From the NCBI GenBank assembly GCA_902827055.1, contig CADEHD010000160.1, forward strand, positions 1-5,264: a DNA stretch of 5,264 nucleotides. The letters are read 5' to 3'. A model generated the notes under the pieces. That model worked only from the letters and a program-made list of their open reading frames with translations. It ran no database searches and was not told where the DNA came from. Below are positions 1 through 5,264 of this stretch, piece by piece. The DNA is from an uncultured Chloroflexota bacterium (lineage in GTDB: Bacteria > Chloroflexota > Dehalococcoidia > UBA2979). Within the stretch, counting starts at the first letter, position 1; the number at the start of each line of letters is the position of its first letter. Both the position numbers and the translations under genes were made by a program.

Positions 1-507
1 TGGAAGGAGCTCCGCGTGGAGTTCCCGGACCAGCCGATCAAGCTCTACTTCCCCGGCACCGACTCCGGCACCTTCGACTACTTCCGCGAGGCCATCATCA
101 CCTCGACGGGGCAGCACCGCGGCGACGGCACGGCCTCCGAGGACGACAACGTGCTGGCGCAAGGGCTGGAGAACGACCCGAACGCCATCGGGTACTTCGG
201 CTTCGCCTACTTCCTCGAGGCGGGCCAGAAGCTGAAGGCTGTGGAGATCGACAACGGCAGCGGCTGTGTCGCGCCCACCTTCGAGAACGCGCTGAGCGGG
301 AAGTACAGTCCCCTCTCGCGAGGGCTGTTCGTCTACACGCGCGAGAGTTTGCTGAAGGAGCGCGCCGAGGTCCGCGGATTCGCGGCGTACTACCTCGAGA
401 ACACGAACGCGTTGGCGAAGGAAGTCGGCTACATCTCGTTGCCGCCGGAGCTGCTGCGGGAGCAGCAGGCGAAGATCCGCCCGTTCCTGAGTGCCCGCCT
501 TCCCTAG
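1..507 (+). CDS. pstS: Phosphate ABC transporter substrate-binding protein PstS, C-terminal part (5' end outside window)
   Basis: This is the periplasmic or lipid-anchored phosphate-binding component that delivers phosphate to the PstCA permease. The reading frame is open from base 1 (it begins WKELR), so the GTG at 16 is an internal valine and not the start. About 168 codons remain, roughly the C-terminal half of a typical PstS. Visible family signatures are GTDSGTFDYF at fragment residues 19-28, whose Ser-Gly-Thr resembles the phosphate-contacting loop of PstS proteins; SEDDN at about 46-50; and GYFGFAYF at about 64-71. The last resembles the conserved 'GYFGYAYY' stretch of cyanobacterial-type PstS. 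The frame ends with TAG at 505-507. pstC follows after 65 bases, which supports the call. The signal peptide and any phosphate-responsive promoter lie outside the window. The family call is secure; the exact subtype (PstS versus SphX-like) is not settled. Confidence 0.93.
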   Translation, partial: WKELRVEFPDQPIKLYFPGTDSGTFDYFREAIITSTGQHRGDGTASEDDNVLAQGLENDPNAIGYFGFAYFLEAGQKLKAVEIDNGSGCVAPTFENALSGKYSPLSRGLFVYTRESLLKERAEVRGFAAYYLENTNALAKEVGYISLPPELLREQQAKIRPFLSARLP

Positions 508-516
508 TCGGGGAGG
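498..516 (+). promoter_or_regulatory. Stem-loop spanning the pstS stop codon
   Basis: Bases 498-504 (CCTTCCC) pair with 510-516 (GGGGAGG) to give a 7-bp stem with six Watson-Crick pairs and one G-T wobble. The 5-base loop TAGTC contains the pstS stop codon. Two more pairs can form below it if one base is bulged. No T-run follows, so it is not a classical intrinsic terminator. A hairpin between a binding-protein gene and its permease genes commonly protects the upstream mRNA from 3' exonucleases or causes partial termination. That role is inferred here; only the pairing is seen. Confidence 0.45.
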
Positions 517-572
517 GCGACGGGTACTAGGCTGAGTCGTCCGCGCGGGCGGGGGATGGTGACGGGGGACGC

Positions 573-1511
573 GTGCAGGGAACCCTGGAGCGAACGCCGC
601 CCGCGGGCCTGTACCGCCGTCGGCGGTTTGGCCGGCCGGGCGAGGACCTCATCAAGCTCGCGCTGGTGGCGTGCGGGATGGTCTCGCTGCTGGCGATGGT
701 GCTCATTCTCGGCGTGCTGGTCGAGGGTGCGGCTGAGTTCTTTCGTGAAGTACCCGTCACGAAGTTCTTCCACATCGGCGAGTGGCAGCCGTTCTTCGAG
801 CCGATCGACTTCAGCATCTGGGAGCTGGTTGCCGGCACGCTGAACGTCGTGCTGTGGTCGCTGGTGCTCGCCGTGCCGTTCGGCCTCGGGTCGGCGATCT
901 ACCTTGGGGCGTATGCGCCGCCCCGTGTGCGGGCCGTGCTGAAGCCATTCCTCGAAGCGCTGGCGAGCGTGCCGACCGTGGTCTACGCGTACTTCGCGCT
1001 GACCTTCATCACGCTCGACGTGCTGCGCCCACTGCTCGGGGACCGCATCGACGTGTTCAACCCCCTGGGCGCGAGCATCGTCATGGCCGTGATGATCCTC
1101 CCGACGATCGCGTCGATCTCCGAGGACGCGATGCATAACGTGCCCCGCGAGCTGCACGAGGGCGCATACGCCCTGGGCGCGACGCGGCTCGAGGTTGCCG
1201 TCCGCATCGTGCTGCCGGCCGCGTTCTCGGGCGTGATGGCGTCGATCCTGCTCGCCATCGCGCGCGTCGTCGGCGAGACCATGATCGTGGCGGTGGCGGC
1301 CGGATCCACGCCGACCCTCACGCTGTCGCCGCTGACCGGCATTCAGACTATGACGGGCTACATGCTGCAGGTCGGACTCGGGGATGCCGCGCGTGGGACC
1401 ATCCAGTACTCGTCCCTGTTCGCTGTCGGGATGATGTTGATGCTGATGACCCTGAGCTTCAACATCGCCGCCCAGATCCTCGTGACGCGATACAAGGAGC
1501 AGTACGAATGA
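573..1511 (+). CDS. pstC: Phosphate ABC transporter permease subunit PstC
   Basis: PstC is one of two inner-membrane subunits forming the phosphate channel of the PstSCAB importer. The 312-residue product has the normal family length. It has a short basic cytoplasmic N-terminus (RRRR at 15-18 region) and about six hydrophobic segments near residues 27-50, 84-114, 129-151, 165-182, 217-244 and 279-304. The ABC-permease EAA loop, which docks to the ATPase, is clear at 196-215: EGAYALGATRLEVAVRIVLP, with the conserved E, G and I-x-LP elements. It is followed by ARVVGET, typical of PstC/PstA. The start is GTG at 573. The frame is open back to a TAG at 528-530 but offers no other ATG, GTG or TTG, so this start is the only good choice. 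The only nearby purine run (GGGGGA at 564-569) sits just 3 bases away, giving a weak ribosome binding site. The stop overlaps the pstA start by 4 bases. Confidence 0.96.
   Translation: MQGTLERTPPAGLYRRRRFGRPGEDLIKLALVACGMVSLLAMVLILGVLVEGAAEFFREVPVTKFFHIGEWQPFFEPIDFSIWELVAGTLNVVLWSLVLAVPFGLGSAIYLGAYAPPRVRAVLKPFLEALASVPTVVYAYFALTFITLDVLRPLLGDRIDVFNPLGASIVMAVMILPTIASISEDAMHNVPRELHEGAYALGATRLEVAVRIVLPAAFSGVMASILLAIARVVGETMIVAVAAGSTPTLTLSPLTGIQTMTGYMLQVGLGDAARGTIQYSSLFAVGMMLMLMTLSFNIAAQILVTRYKEQYE
1494..1499 (+). promoter_or_regulatory. Ribosome binding site of pstA
   Basis: AAGGAG lies inside the end of pstC, 8 bases before the pstA ATG at 1508. It is a near-ideal Shine-Dalgarno sequence at ideal spacing and fixes the pstA start. 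Together with the ATGA stop/start overlap it indicates coupled translation of the two permease subunits. It contrasts with the poor site in front of pstC. Confidence 0.8.
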
Positions 1512-2392
1512 GCGCGGGCATCGCGCCGGTGGAGCGCTTTGCGAGCAGCCCGCAGCTGCGGCGGCGCCAGCGGCTGTCCGAGGTGTCCCGCTGGGTATTC
1601 CTGGTGACGACGCTGGCGGCGCTCGGCGTGCTGGTGTTCCTCGGGATCGACGTGATGCGAGTTGGGTCCGACCGCCTCGGGCTCGACTTCTTGACCTCGT
1701 ATCCGTCGCGCCGGGCAGCCGACGCCGGACTGCGCTCGTCGATCCTCGGGTCCGCGTGGATCCTCGGGATGACGCTGCTGTTCACGGTCCCGATCTCGGT
1801 GGGCACCGCCGTGTGGATCGAGGAGTTCGCGCCACGGAACCGCTTCATGGACTTCGTGAAGCTCAACCTCGCCAATCTCGCCGGTGTGCCCAGCATCATC
1901 TTCGGCGTGCTTGGCCTCGTCGTGTTCTCGCGGCTCCTCGGCCTGGGTCCGAGCCTGTTGACGGGGGCGCTGACGCTCTTCCTGATGATCATGCCGATGA
2001 CCGTGATTGCCGCGCAGGAGGCGATTCGGCAGGTGCCCAGCGGGCTCCGCGAGGGCGCGCTTGCGCTCGGGCTGACCGACTGGCAAACCACCTGGTACCA
2101 GGTGCTGCCCTACGCGGCGCCCGGGATCCTGACCGGTGTCATCCTTGGCGTGTCGCGCGCGGCGGGCGAGACGGCGGCCCTGATCATGATTGGCGCGTTC
2201 GCGTTCATCGCCTTCGATAACACATCGGTGTTCGACAGCTTCACGACGTTGCCGATCCAGATCTACAACTGGACCGTGCGTCCGCAACCCGCGTTCCAGG
2301 AGATCGCCGCCTCCGGGATCATCGTCCTGATGGGGATCGTGCTGGCGTTCAACATCCTGGCGGCGATTCTGCGCGAGCGCTTCCGCCGGTAG
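1508..2392 (+). CDS. pstA: Phosphate ABC transporter permease subunit PstA
   Basis: PstA pairs with PstC to form the transmembrane channel of the high-affinity phosphate importer. The 294-residue protein is of normal length. A basic cytoplasmic N-terminus (RRRQR at about 18-22) precedes hydrophobic segments near 29-50, 79-104, 123-145, 150-172, 203-235 and 266-290. The ATPase-docking EAA loop is at about 182-201 (EGALALGLTDWQTTWYQVLP), followed by GVSRAAGETAALI, a hallmark of PstA. The segment near 244-262 (SFTTLPIQIYNWTVRPQ) matches the conserved PstA 'LP..IY.W...P' region. The start is ATG within the ATGA overlap with pstC, with a strong Shine-Dalgarno at 1494-1499. The expected next gene, pstB, is absent: a 55-base gap leads to an unrelated radical SAM gene. 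I see no terminator hairpin after the stop, so transcription may run on into that gene. Confidence 0.96.
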   Translation: MSAGIAPVERFASSPQLRRRQRLSEVSRWVFLVTTLAALGVLVFLGIDVMRVGSDRLGLDFLTSYPSRRAADAGLRSSILGSAWILGMTLLFTVPISVGTAVWIEEFAPRNRFMDFVKLNLANLAGVPSIIFGVLGLVVFSRLLGLGPSLLTGALTLFLMIMPMTVIAAQEAIRQVPSGLREGALALGLTDWQTTWYQVLPYAAPGILTGVILGVSRAAGETAALIMIGAFAFIAFDNTSVFDSFTTLPIQIYNWTVRPQPAFQEIAASGIIVLMGIVLAFNILAAILRERFRR

Positions 2393-2416
2393 CGTCCGCT
2401 CGAGGATCAGGCGCGG

Positions 2417-2445
2417 GATACACGCAGCGCGACATCTGTTAGCCT
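2417..2445 (+). promoter_or_regulatory. Possible extended -10 promoter before the radical SAM gene
   Basis: In the 55-base gap after pstA, TAGCCT at 2440-2445 keeps the three most conserved bases of a -10 box (TA....T). It is preceded by TGT, giving a TGn extended -10. A 17-base spacer separates it from GATACA at 2417-2422, which matches the last three bases of the -35 consensus. Transcription would begin about 7 bases downstream, at roughly 2452, almost on the start codons. This implies a leaderless or nearly leaderless mRNA and agrees with the lack of any Shine-Dalgarno there. It is judged by eye from short motifs, so confidence is modest. Confidence 0.35.
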
Positions 2446-2447
2446 CG

Positions 2448-4106
2448 ATGCCTATGGCCACCATGACCGACGCCCGTCAGCTCGCCCGCCAACGCCTGAC
2501 GCGTGAGCGCGGGTTCGTGACCAAGAACTGGGGCAGTCGGATCCCCATCGCGATGGTGTACCCGAACTCGTACTACATCGGGATGTCCAACCTTGCGATG
2601 CAGACCGTGTACTCGCTGTTCAACGCCTACGAGGAACTCGTCTGCGAGCGCGCGTTCTACGACCCCCCGGGCAAGGGCGGGCGCCACCCCTCGCCGGTGG
2701 TGTCCATGGAGTCACAACGCGGGCTCGGTGACTTCGCCGTCATCGCGTTCACCCTTTCCTACGAGTACGACTACTTCAACATGGTCCAGTGCCTGCGGGC
2801 CGCTGGCATTCCGCTGCGCGCAGCGGAGCGCGATGAGCGCCACCCGCTGGTGATCGCCGGCGGCGCGTGCATGCTCACGAACCCGGCCGGCGTCGCGCCC
2901 TTCCTCGACGCCGCCGTCATTGGCGAGGGCGAAGAGGTCATCCCGGGCCTCGTCGGGGCGTGGCAGGACGGGCTCTACGGCTCGCGCGCCGAGCTCCTCG
3001 ACGAGATGGCGAGGATTCCCGGGATCTACGTGCCGCAGCGCCCGCCACAGTTCGGGGCTGTCGAGCGCCAGTGGGTGCAGGACATCGCCAGCACCGAGGC
3101 GCACTCGACGATTCTGACGCAGGACACCGAGCTGTCTGACATGACGCTGGTCGAATGCGCCCGCGGGTGTGGTCGCGGCTGCCGCTTCTGCATCGCGGGA
3201 TACGTCTTCAGGCCGCCCCGCTACCGCCCCGCCGAGCAACTGCTCGAGGTCATCGAGCACTCGCTCCAGCACTCGAACAAGGTGGGCCTGCTGGGCGCGG
3301 CCGTGGCGGACCACCCGGACCTGTCGGAGATCGCGGTGCGAGCGCACGAGATGGGCGCGCGCGTCTCGATTTCCTCGCTGCGCGTCGACAACCTCGATGC
3401 GCGCGTCCTGGGCGCCATCGCCGCGGGCGGCACGAAGACCGTCACGGTCGCGCCCGAGGCCGGCTCCGAGCGCCTGCGCCTGGCTATCAACAAGGGCGTC
3501 TCTGAGGAACAGGTCCTCGACGGCGCGTCGCTCGTCGGCGAGTCCGGGGCAGCGCGCTTCAAGCTGTACTTCATGTGCGCCCTCCCGGGCGAAGAGGACG
3601 CCGACCTTTACGAGATGGCGCGCCTCGGCAACGCGATCAAGCAGCGCCTCGACGCCGCGGGGAATGGCACGCGCGTCGTGATGGCCGTGAGCCCGCTCGT
3701 CCCGAAGCCGTGGACCGCGTACCAGTACCAGCCCGCGATCGATGTCGGCCTCGCGAAGCAGCGCCTCGGAGTGCTGCAGCAGCACCTGGTGCCCGGCGTG
3801 GAGCTGCGTTCCGACTCGCCGATGACCGCCCGCATCGACGACGTGCTGTCGCGCGCCGACGATCGGCTCGCCGACATGCTCGAGTGGATGCCGGACGACT
3901 CGCTCGGCACGTACCGGCGCGCCATCAAGGAGTTCGGCCTCGACGGCGAGTTCCCGTGGCGCACGGAGAAGCCGCCGTGGCACATCGTCGACATCGGGAT
4001 GACCGAGCGCTTCCTCCTCCGCGAAATGGACAAGCACGAGCGACTTCGGCGCACGATTCCGTGCCCCCCTCCCGAGGTCGGCTGCAAGCTCTGCGGAGTC
4101 TGCTGA
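2448..4106 (+). CDS. Radical SAM protein with B12-binding-like N-terminal region (TIGR03960-like)
   Basis: This is an iron-sulfur enzyme expected to cleave S-adenosylmethionine to a 5'-deoxyadenosyl radical; its substrate is unknown. Residues about 30-170 resemble the cobalamin-binding-like domain of TIGR03960-type proteins (IAMVYPNSYYIGMSNLA; VIAFTLSYEYDYFN; LVIAGGACMLTNPAGVAPFLD; VIGEGEEV). No DxHxxG motif is present, so classical base-off B12 binding is unlikely. The radical SAM core spans about 232-430, with the [4Fe-4S] ligands C241, C245 and C248 in CGRGCRFC, plus an extra upstream C237. VAPEAGSERLRLAINKG at 334-350 and FKLYFMCALPGE at 371-382 are typical barrel strands. The C-terminus carries CKLCGVC (C546, C549, C552) and C539, a possible second metal site. 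ATGs at 2448, 2454 and 2463 are all possible starts. None has a Shine-Dalgarno, and the promoter-like site at 2440-2445 would favour 2454. The family is clear; the function is not. Confidence 0.88.
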   Translation: MPMATMTDARQLARQRLTRERGFVTKNWGSRIPIAMVYPNSYYIGMSNLAMQTVYSLFNAYEELVCERAFYDPPGKGGRHPSPVVSMESQRGLGDFAVIAFTLSYEYDYFNMVQCLRAAGIPLRAAERDERHPLVIAGGACMLTNPAGVAPFLDAAVIGEGEEVIPGLVGAWQDGLYGSRAELLDEMARIPGIYVPQRPPQFGAVERQWVQDIASTEAHSTILTQDTELSDMTLVECARGCGRGCRFCIAGYVFRPPRYRPAEQLLEVIEHSLQHSNKVGLLGAAVADHPDLSEIAVRAHEMGARVSISSLRVDNLDARVLGAIAAGGTKTVTVAPEAGSERLRLAINKGVSEEQVLDGASLVGESGAARFKLYFMCALPGEEDADLYEMARLGNAIKQRLDAAGNGTRVVMAVSPLVPKPWTAYQYQPAIDVGLAKQRLGVLQQHLVPGVELRSDSPMTARIDDVLSRADDRLADMLEWMPDDSLGTYRRAIKEFGLDGEFPWRTEKPPWHIVDIGMTERFLLREMDKHERLRRTIPCPPPEVGCKLCGVC

Positions 4107-4121
4107 CGCGAGATCGCACGC

Positions 4122-4142
4122 GGTCCGGGTGCACGCCCGGCC
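4122..4142 (+). terminator. GC-rich hairpin between convergent genes, possible terminator
   Basis: CCGGGT at 4125-4130 pairs with GCCCGG at 4135-4140 around a GCAC loop. Two further G-C pairs (4122-4123 with 4141-4142) form if T4124 is bulged. It sits in the middle of the 55-base gap between the convergent radical SAM and amidase stops, where a two-way terminator would be expected. Neither strand has a T-run after the stem, so it lacks the second half of a standard intrinsic terminator. The placement, more than the sequence, supports the role. Confidence 0.3.
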
Positions 4143-4161
4143 TGCTGAGACCGCCTGCGAG

Positions 4162-5264
4162 TCAGCCCACGAGGGGCCGCGTCGGGCCGCCGGCAAGCTG
4201 CTCGAGTTCCACGGCGAGGCGAATCGCCACGGCGTCGTGCCAGCGGCGTGCGATCACCTGCACCGCGATCGGCAACCCCTCGGGCGAACGGCTGAACGGC
4301 ACCACCGTCGCCGGCTGACCCGTGAGGCTCCACGGCAGCGTGTAGACGTACTCCTCGCGGCCCCACTCGCCGTGGGCCGGGGCGGGGCGTGCCGCCGTCG
4401 GGGACAGGATCGCATCGAACCCCGCCATGAAGACCGCCATCGAGCGGCTGAAGCGCTCCCACTCGAAGCGACCGCGCTCGATGGCCTCCGCAGAGAGCGG
4501 GGTCGCGCGAGGCGGACGCCATTCCTCGAAGGAGAGCGACTGGATACGCGCCCAGTAGTGCTCCGTGATCGGCAGCGACTCCTCCAGGCGCGGCGGAGTG
4601 ACCTCGACCACGTCGCACCCGAGCTCCGCGAGTGCGCGCGCTGCCGCCTCAACTGCCCGAACGGTCTCGGGCGTGGGAGACGTTCCGGGCATCGCGACGA
4701 ACCACCCCACGCGGAGGCCGCGCACGGACACCGCCCCGGCCTCACCGAGCGCGACCGGCACGCTCCCCGGGTCCGCGGGATGCTCCCCGGCGATCACGCG
4801 GAGCACCAGCTCCAGGTCCCGCGCCGAGCGCGCCAGCGACCCGATGGTCGTCCGTGGGTCAGACAGGTGGCCGATGCGCGGGTAGTGCCCCGTGTTCGGC
4901 ACGAGGCCCGTCGACGGTTTCAGGGCCGCCACGCCACAGCAATGGGCCGGCCAGCGGATGCTCCCGCCGGAGTCGCTCGCGAGACCGATCGGTGAGCCGC
5001 CGGAGGCGACGAGCGCCGCTTCGCCACTGCTGCTGGAGCCCGGCGTGCGGGTGGTGTCATGCGGGTTGTTCGGCCTCGGGTGCAGGGGGGCGCCATCGGT
5101 GACCGCCGTCTTGCCGAGGATGATCGCGCCGGCCGCTCGCATCCGCGCCACAGCCACCGCGTCGTGGGGCGGGATGTAGTCGGCACGATGCGCGAAGCCT
5201 GCGTCGCAGACCAGGCCGCCCACTTCGATCCAGTCCTTCACTGTGCAGGGAACGCCGGCGAGCG
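4162..5264 (-). CDS. Amidase (amidase signature family), N-terminus outside window
   Basis: This is a serine hydrolase of the amidase signature family, which cleaves carboxamides with a Ser-cisSer-Lys triad. The frame stays open past the GTG at 5241 to the window edge. The upstream codons read LAGVPCTVKD, the conserved 'G-x-P-x-x-VKD' block, so the true start lies to the right. Of 366 visible residues, the catalytic Lys is residue 9 (codon 5236-5238). The cis-Ser is about residue 77, in TPGSSSSGEAALVASGG. The nucleophile Ser is residue 101 (codon 4960-4962), in SDSGGSIRWPA. CCGVAALKPSTGLVP and TIGSLARSARDLELVLRVIAG follow as in active members. The C-terminal EGLPIAVQVIARRWHDAVAIRLAVELE is the standard family ending. 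About 80-100 N-terminal residues are probably missing. GSSSSG replaces the common GGSSGG, and the SGEAAL context resembles fatty-acid-amide-hydrolase-like members. With no gatB or gatC nearby, a GatA role is unlikely. The substrate cannot be told. Confidence 0.92.
   Translation of the reverse strand, partial: LAGVPCTVKDWIEVGGLVCDAGFAHRADYIPPHDAVAVARMRAAGAIILGKTAVTDGAPLHPRPNNPHDTTRTPGSSSSGEAALVASGGSPIGLASDSGGSIRWPAHCCGVAALKPSTGLVPNTGHYPRIGHLSDPRTTIGSLARSARDLELVLRVIAGEHPADPGSVPVALGEAGAVSVRGLRVGWFVAMPGTSPTPETVRAVEAAARALAELGCDVVEVTPPRLEESLPITEHYWARIQSLSFEEWRPPRATPLSAEAIERGRFEWERFSRSMAVFMAGFDAILSPTAARPAPAHGEWGREEYVYTLPWSLTGQPATVVPFSRSPEGLPIAVQVIARRWHDAVAIRLAVELEQLAGGPTRPLVG

Noticed and set aside
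16..18. GTG at 16 as start of the first gene
   Set aside because: The frame is open to base 1 and the product from 16 would lack most of PstS including any signal peptide; it is an internal codon of a gene cut by the window edge.
508..572. Pho-box-type operator between pstS and pstC
   Set aside because: I see no tandem CTGTCA-like 11-mers here; any such control would be upstream of pstS, outside the window.
504..1157. Minus-strand frame of 217 codons opposite pstC
   Set aside because: Composition is dominated by Arg, His, Asp and Gln with no domain; it overlaps the secure pstC gene.
2393..2447. Cobalamin riboswitch before the B12-like radical SAM gene
   Set aside because: The gap is only 55 bases, far too short for that riboswitch, and no B12-box-like sequence is seen.
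1358..2464. Minus-strand open frame of 368 codons opposite pstA
   Set aside because: It has Arg/His/Glu-rich low-complexity composition and lies opposite the well-supported PstA, so it is a shadow frame.
2712..4196. Long open frame on the minus strand (494 codons) opposite the radical SAM gene
   Set aside because: Its translation is rich in Arg, Ala, His, Asp and Leu with no recognisable motif, and it lies opposite a gene with clear family motifs. It is a by-product of GC-rich codon use on the other strand.
3608..4618. Minus-strand frame crossing the radical SAM 3' end, the gap and the amidase 3' end
   Set aside because: It spans two genes in a wrong frame and contains no motif; the amidase frame on the same strand is the real one.
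4129..4995. Plus-strand frame of 288 codons opposite the amidase
   Set aside because: It is Arg/His/Pro-rich with no motif, and the minus strand carries an intact amidase catalytic signature.
5239..5241. GTG at 5241 as the amidase start
   Set aside because: Codons upstream continue in frame as LAGVPCT, completing the conserved block around the catalytic Lys, so this GTG is an internal valine.

Overview
This is an ordinary-looking chromosomal window from a GC-rich bacterium. Most codons end in G or C, and start codons are a mix of GTG and ATG. The type of PstS fragment and the stand-alone B12-fold radical SAM protein would suit a Chloroflexota-like lineage (for example Dehalococcoidia). That placement is a weak guess from memory of family members; other high-GC phyla are possible. 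There is no sign of mobile elements, phage genes, CRISPR or RNA genes.

Region 1 (1-2392, plus strand) is a high-affinity phosphate uptake cluster in the standard order pstS-pstC-pstA. Only the C-terminal part of PstS, the phosphate-binding protein, is present. The two membrane permease subunits PstC and PstA are complete and overlap by 4 bases (ATGA), so they are almost certainly translationally coupled. The pstS-pstC junction carries a clear stem-loop over the pstS stop codon, and pstC has a poor ribosome binding site. Both fit the usual need for more binding protein than permease. The ATPase gene pstB, which normally follows pstA, is not here.

Region 2 (2393-4106, plus strand) holds, after a 55-base gap with a plausible extended -10 promoter, one complete radical SAM enzyme gene. 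It combines an N-terminal cobalamin-binding-like region, a canonical CxxxCxxC iron-sulfur motif and a C-terminal cysteine cluster. It resembles the TIGR03960-type family; its reaction is not known to me.

Region 3 (4107-5264) is a 55-base convergent intergenic gap with a GC-rich hairpin, followed on the minus strand by an amidase-signature hydrolase with an intact Lys-Ser-Ser catalytic triad. Its N-terminus lies beyond the right edge.

The phosphate transporter genes work together as one ABC importer. The radical SAM protein and the amidase have no obvious functional link to it. I did not find convincing evidence of a new multi-gene system. The best leads are the uncharacterised radical SAM enzyme with its second cysteine cluster and the missing pstB.
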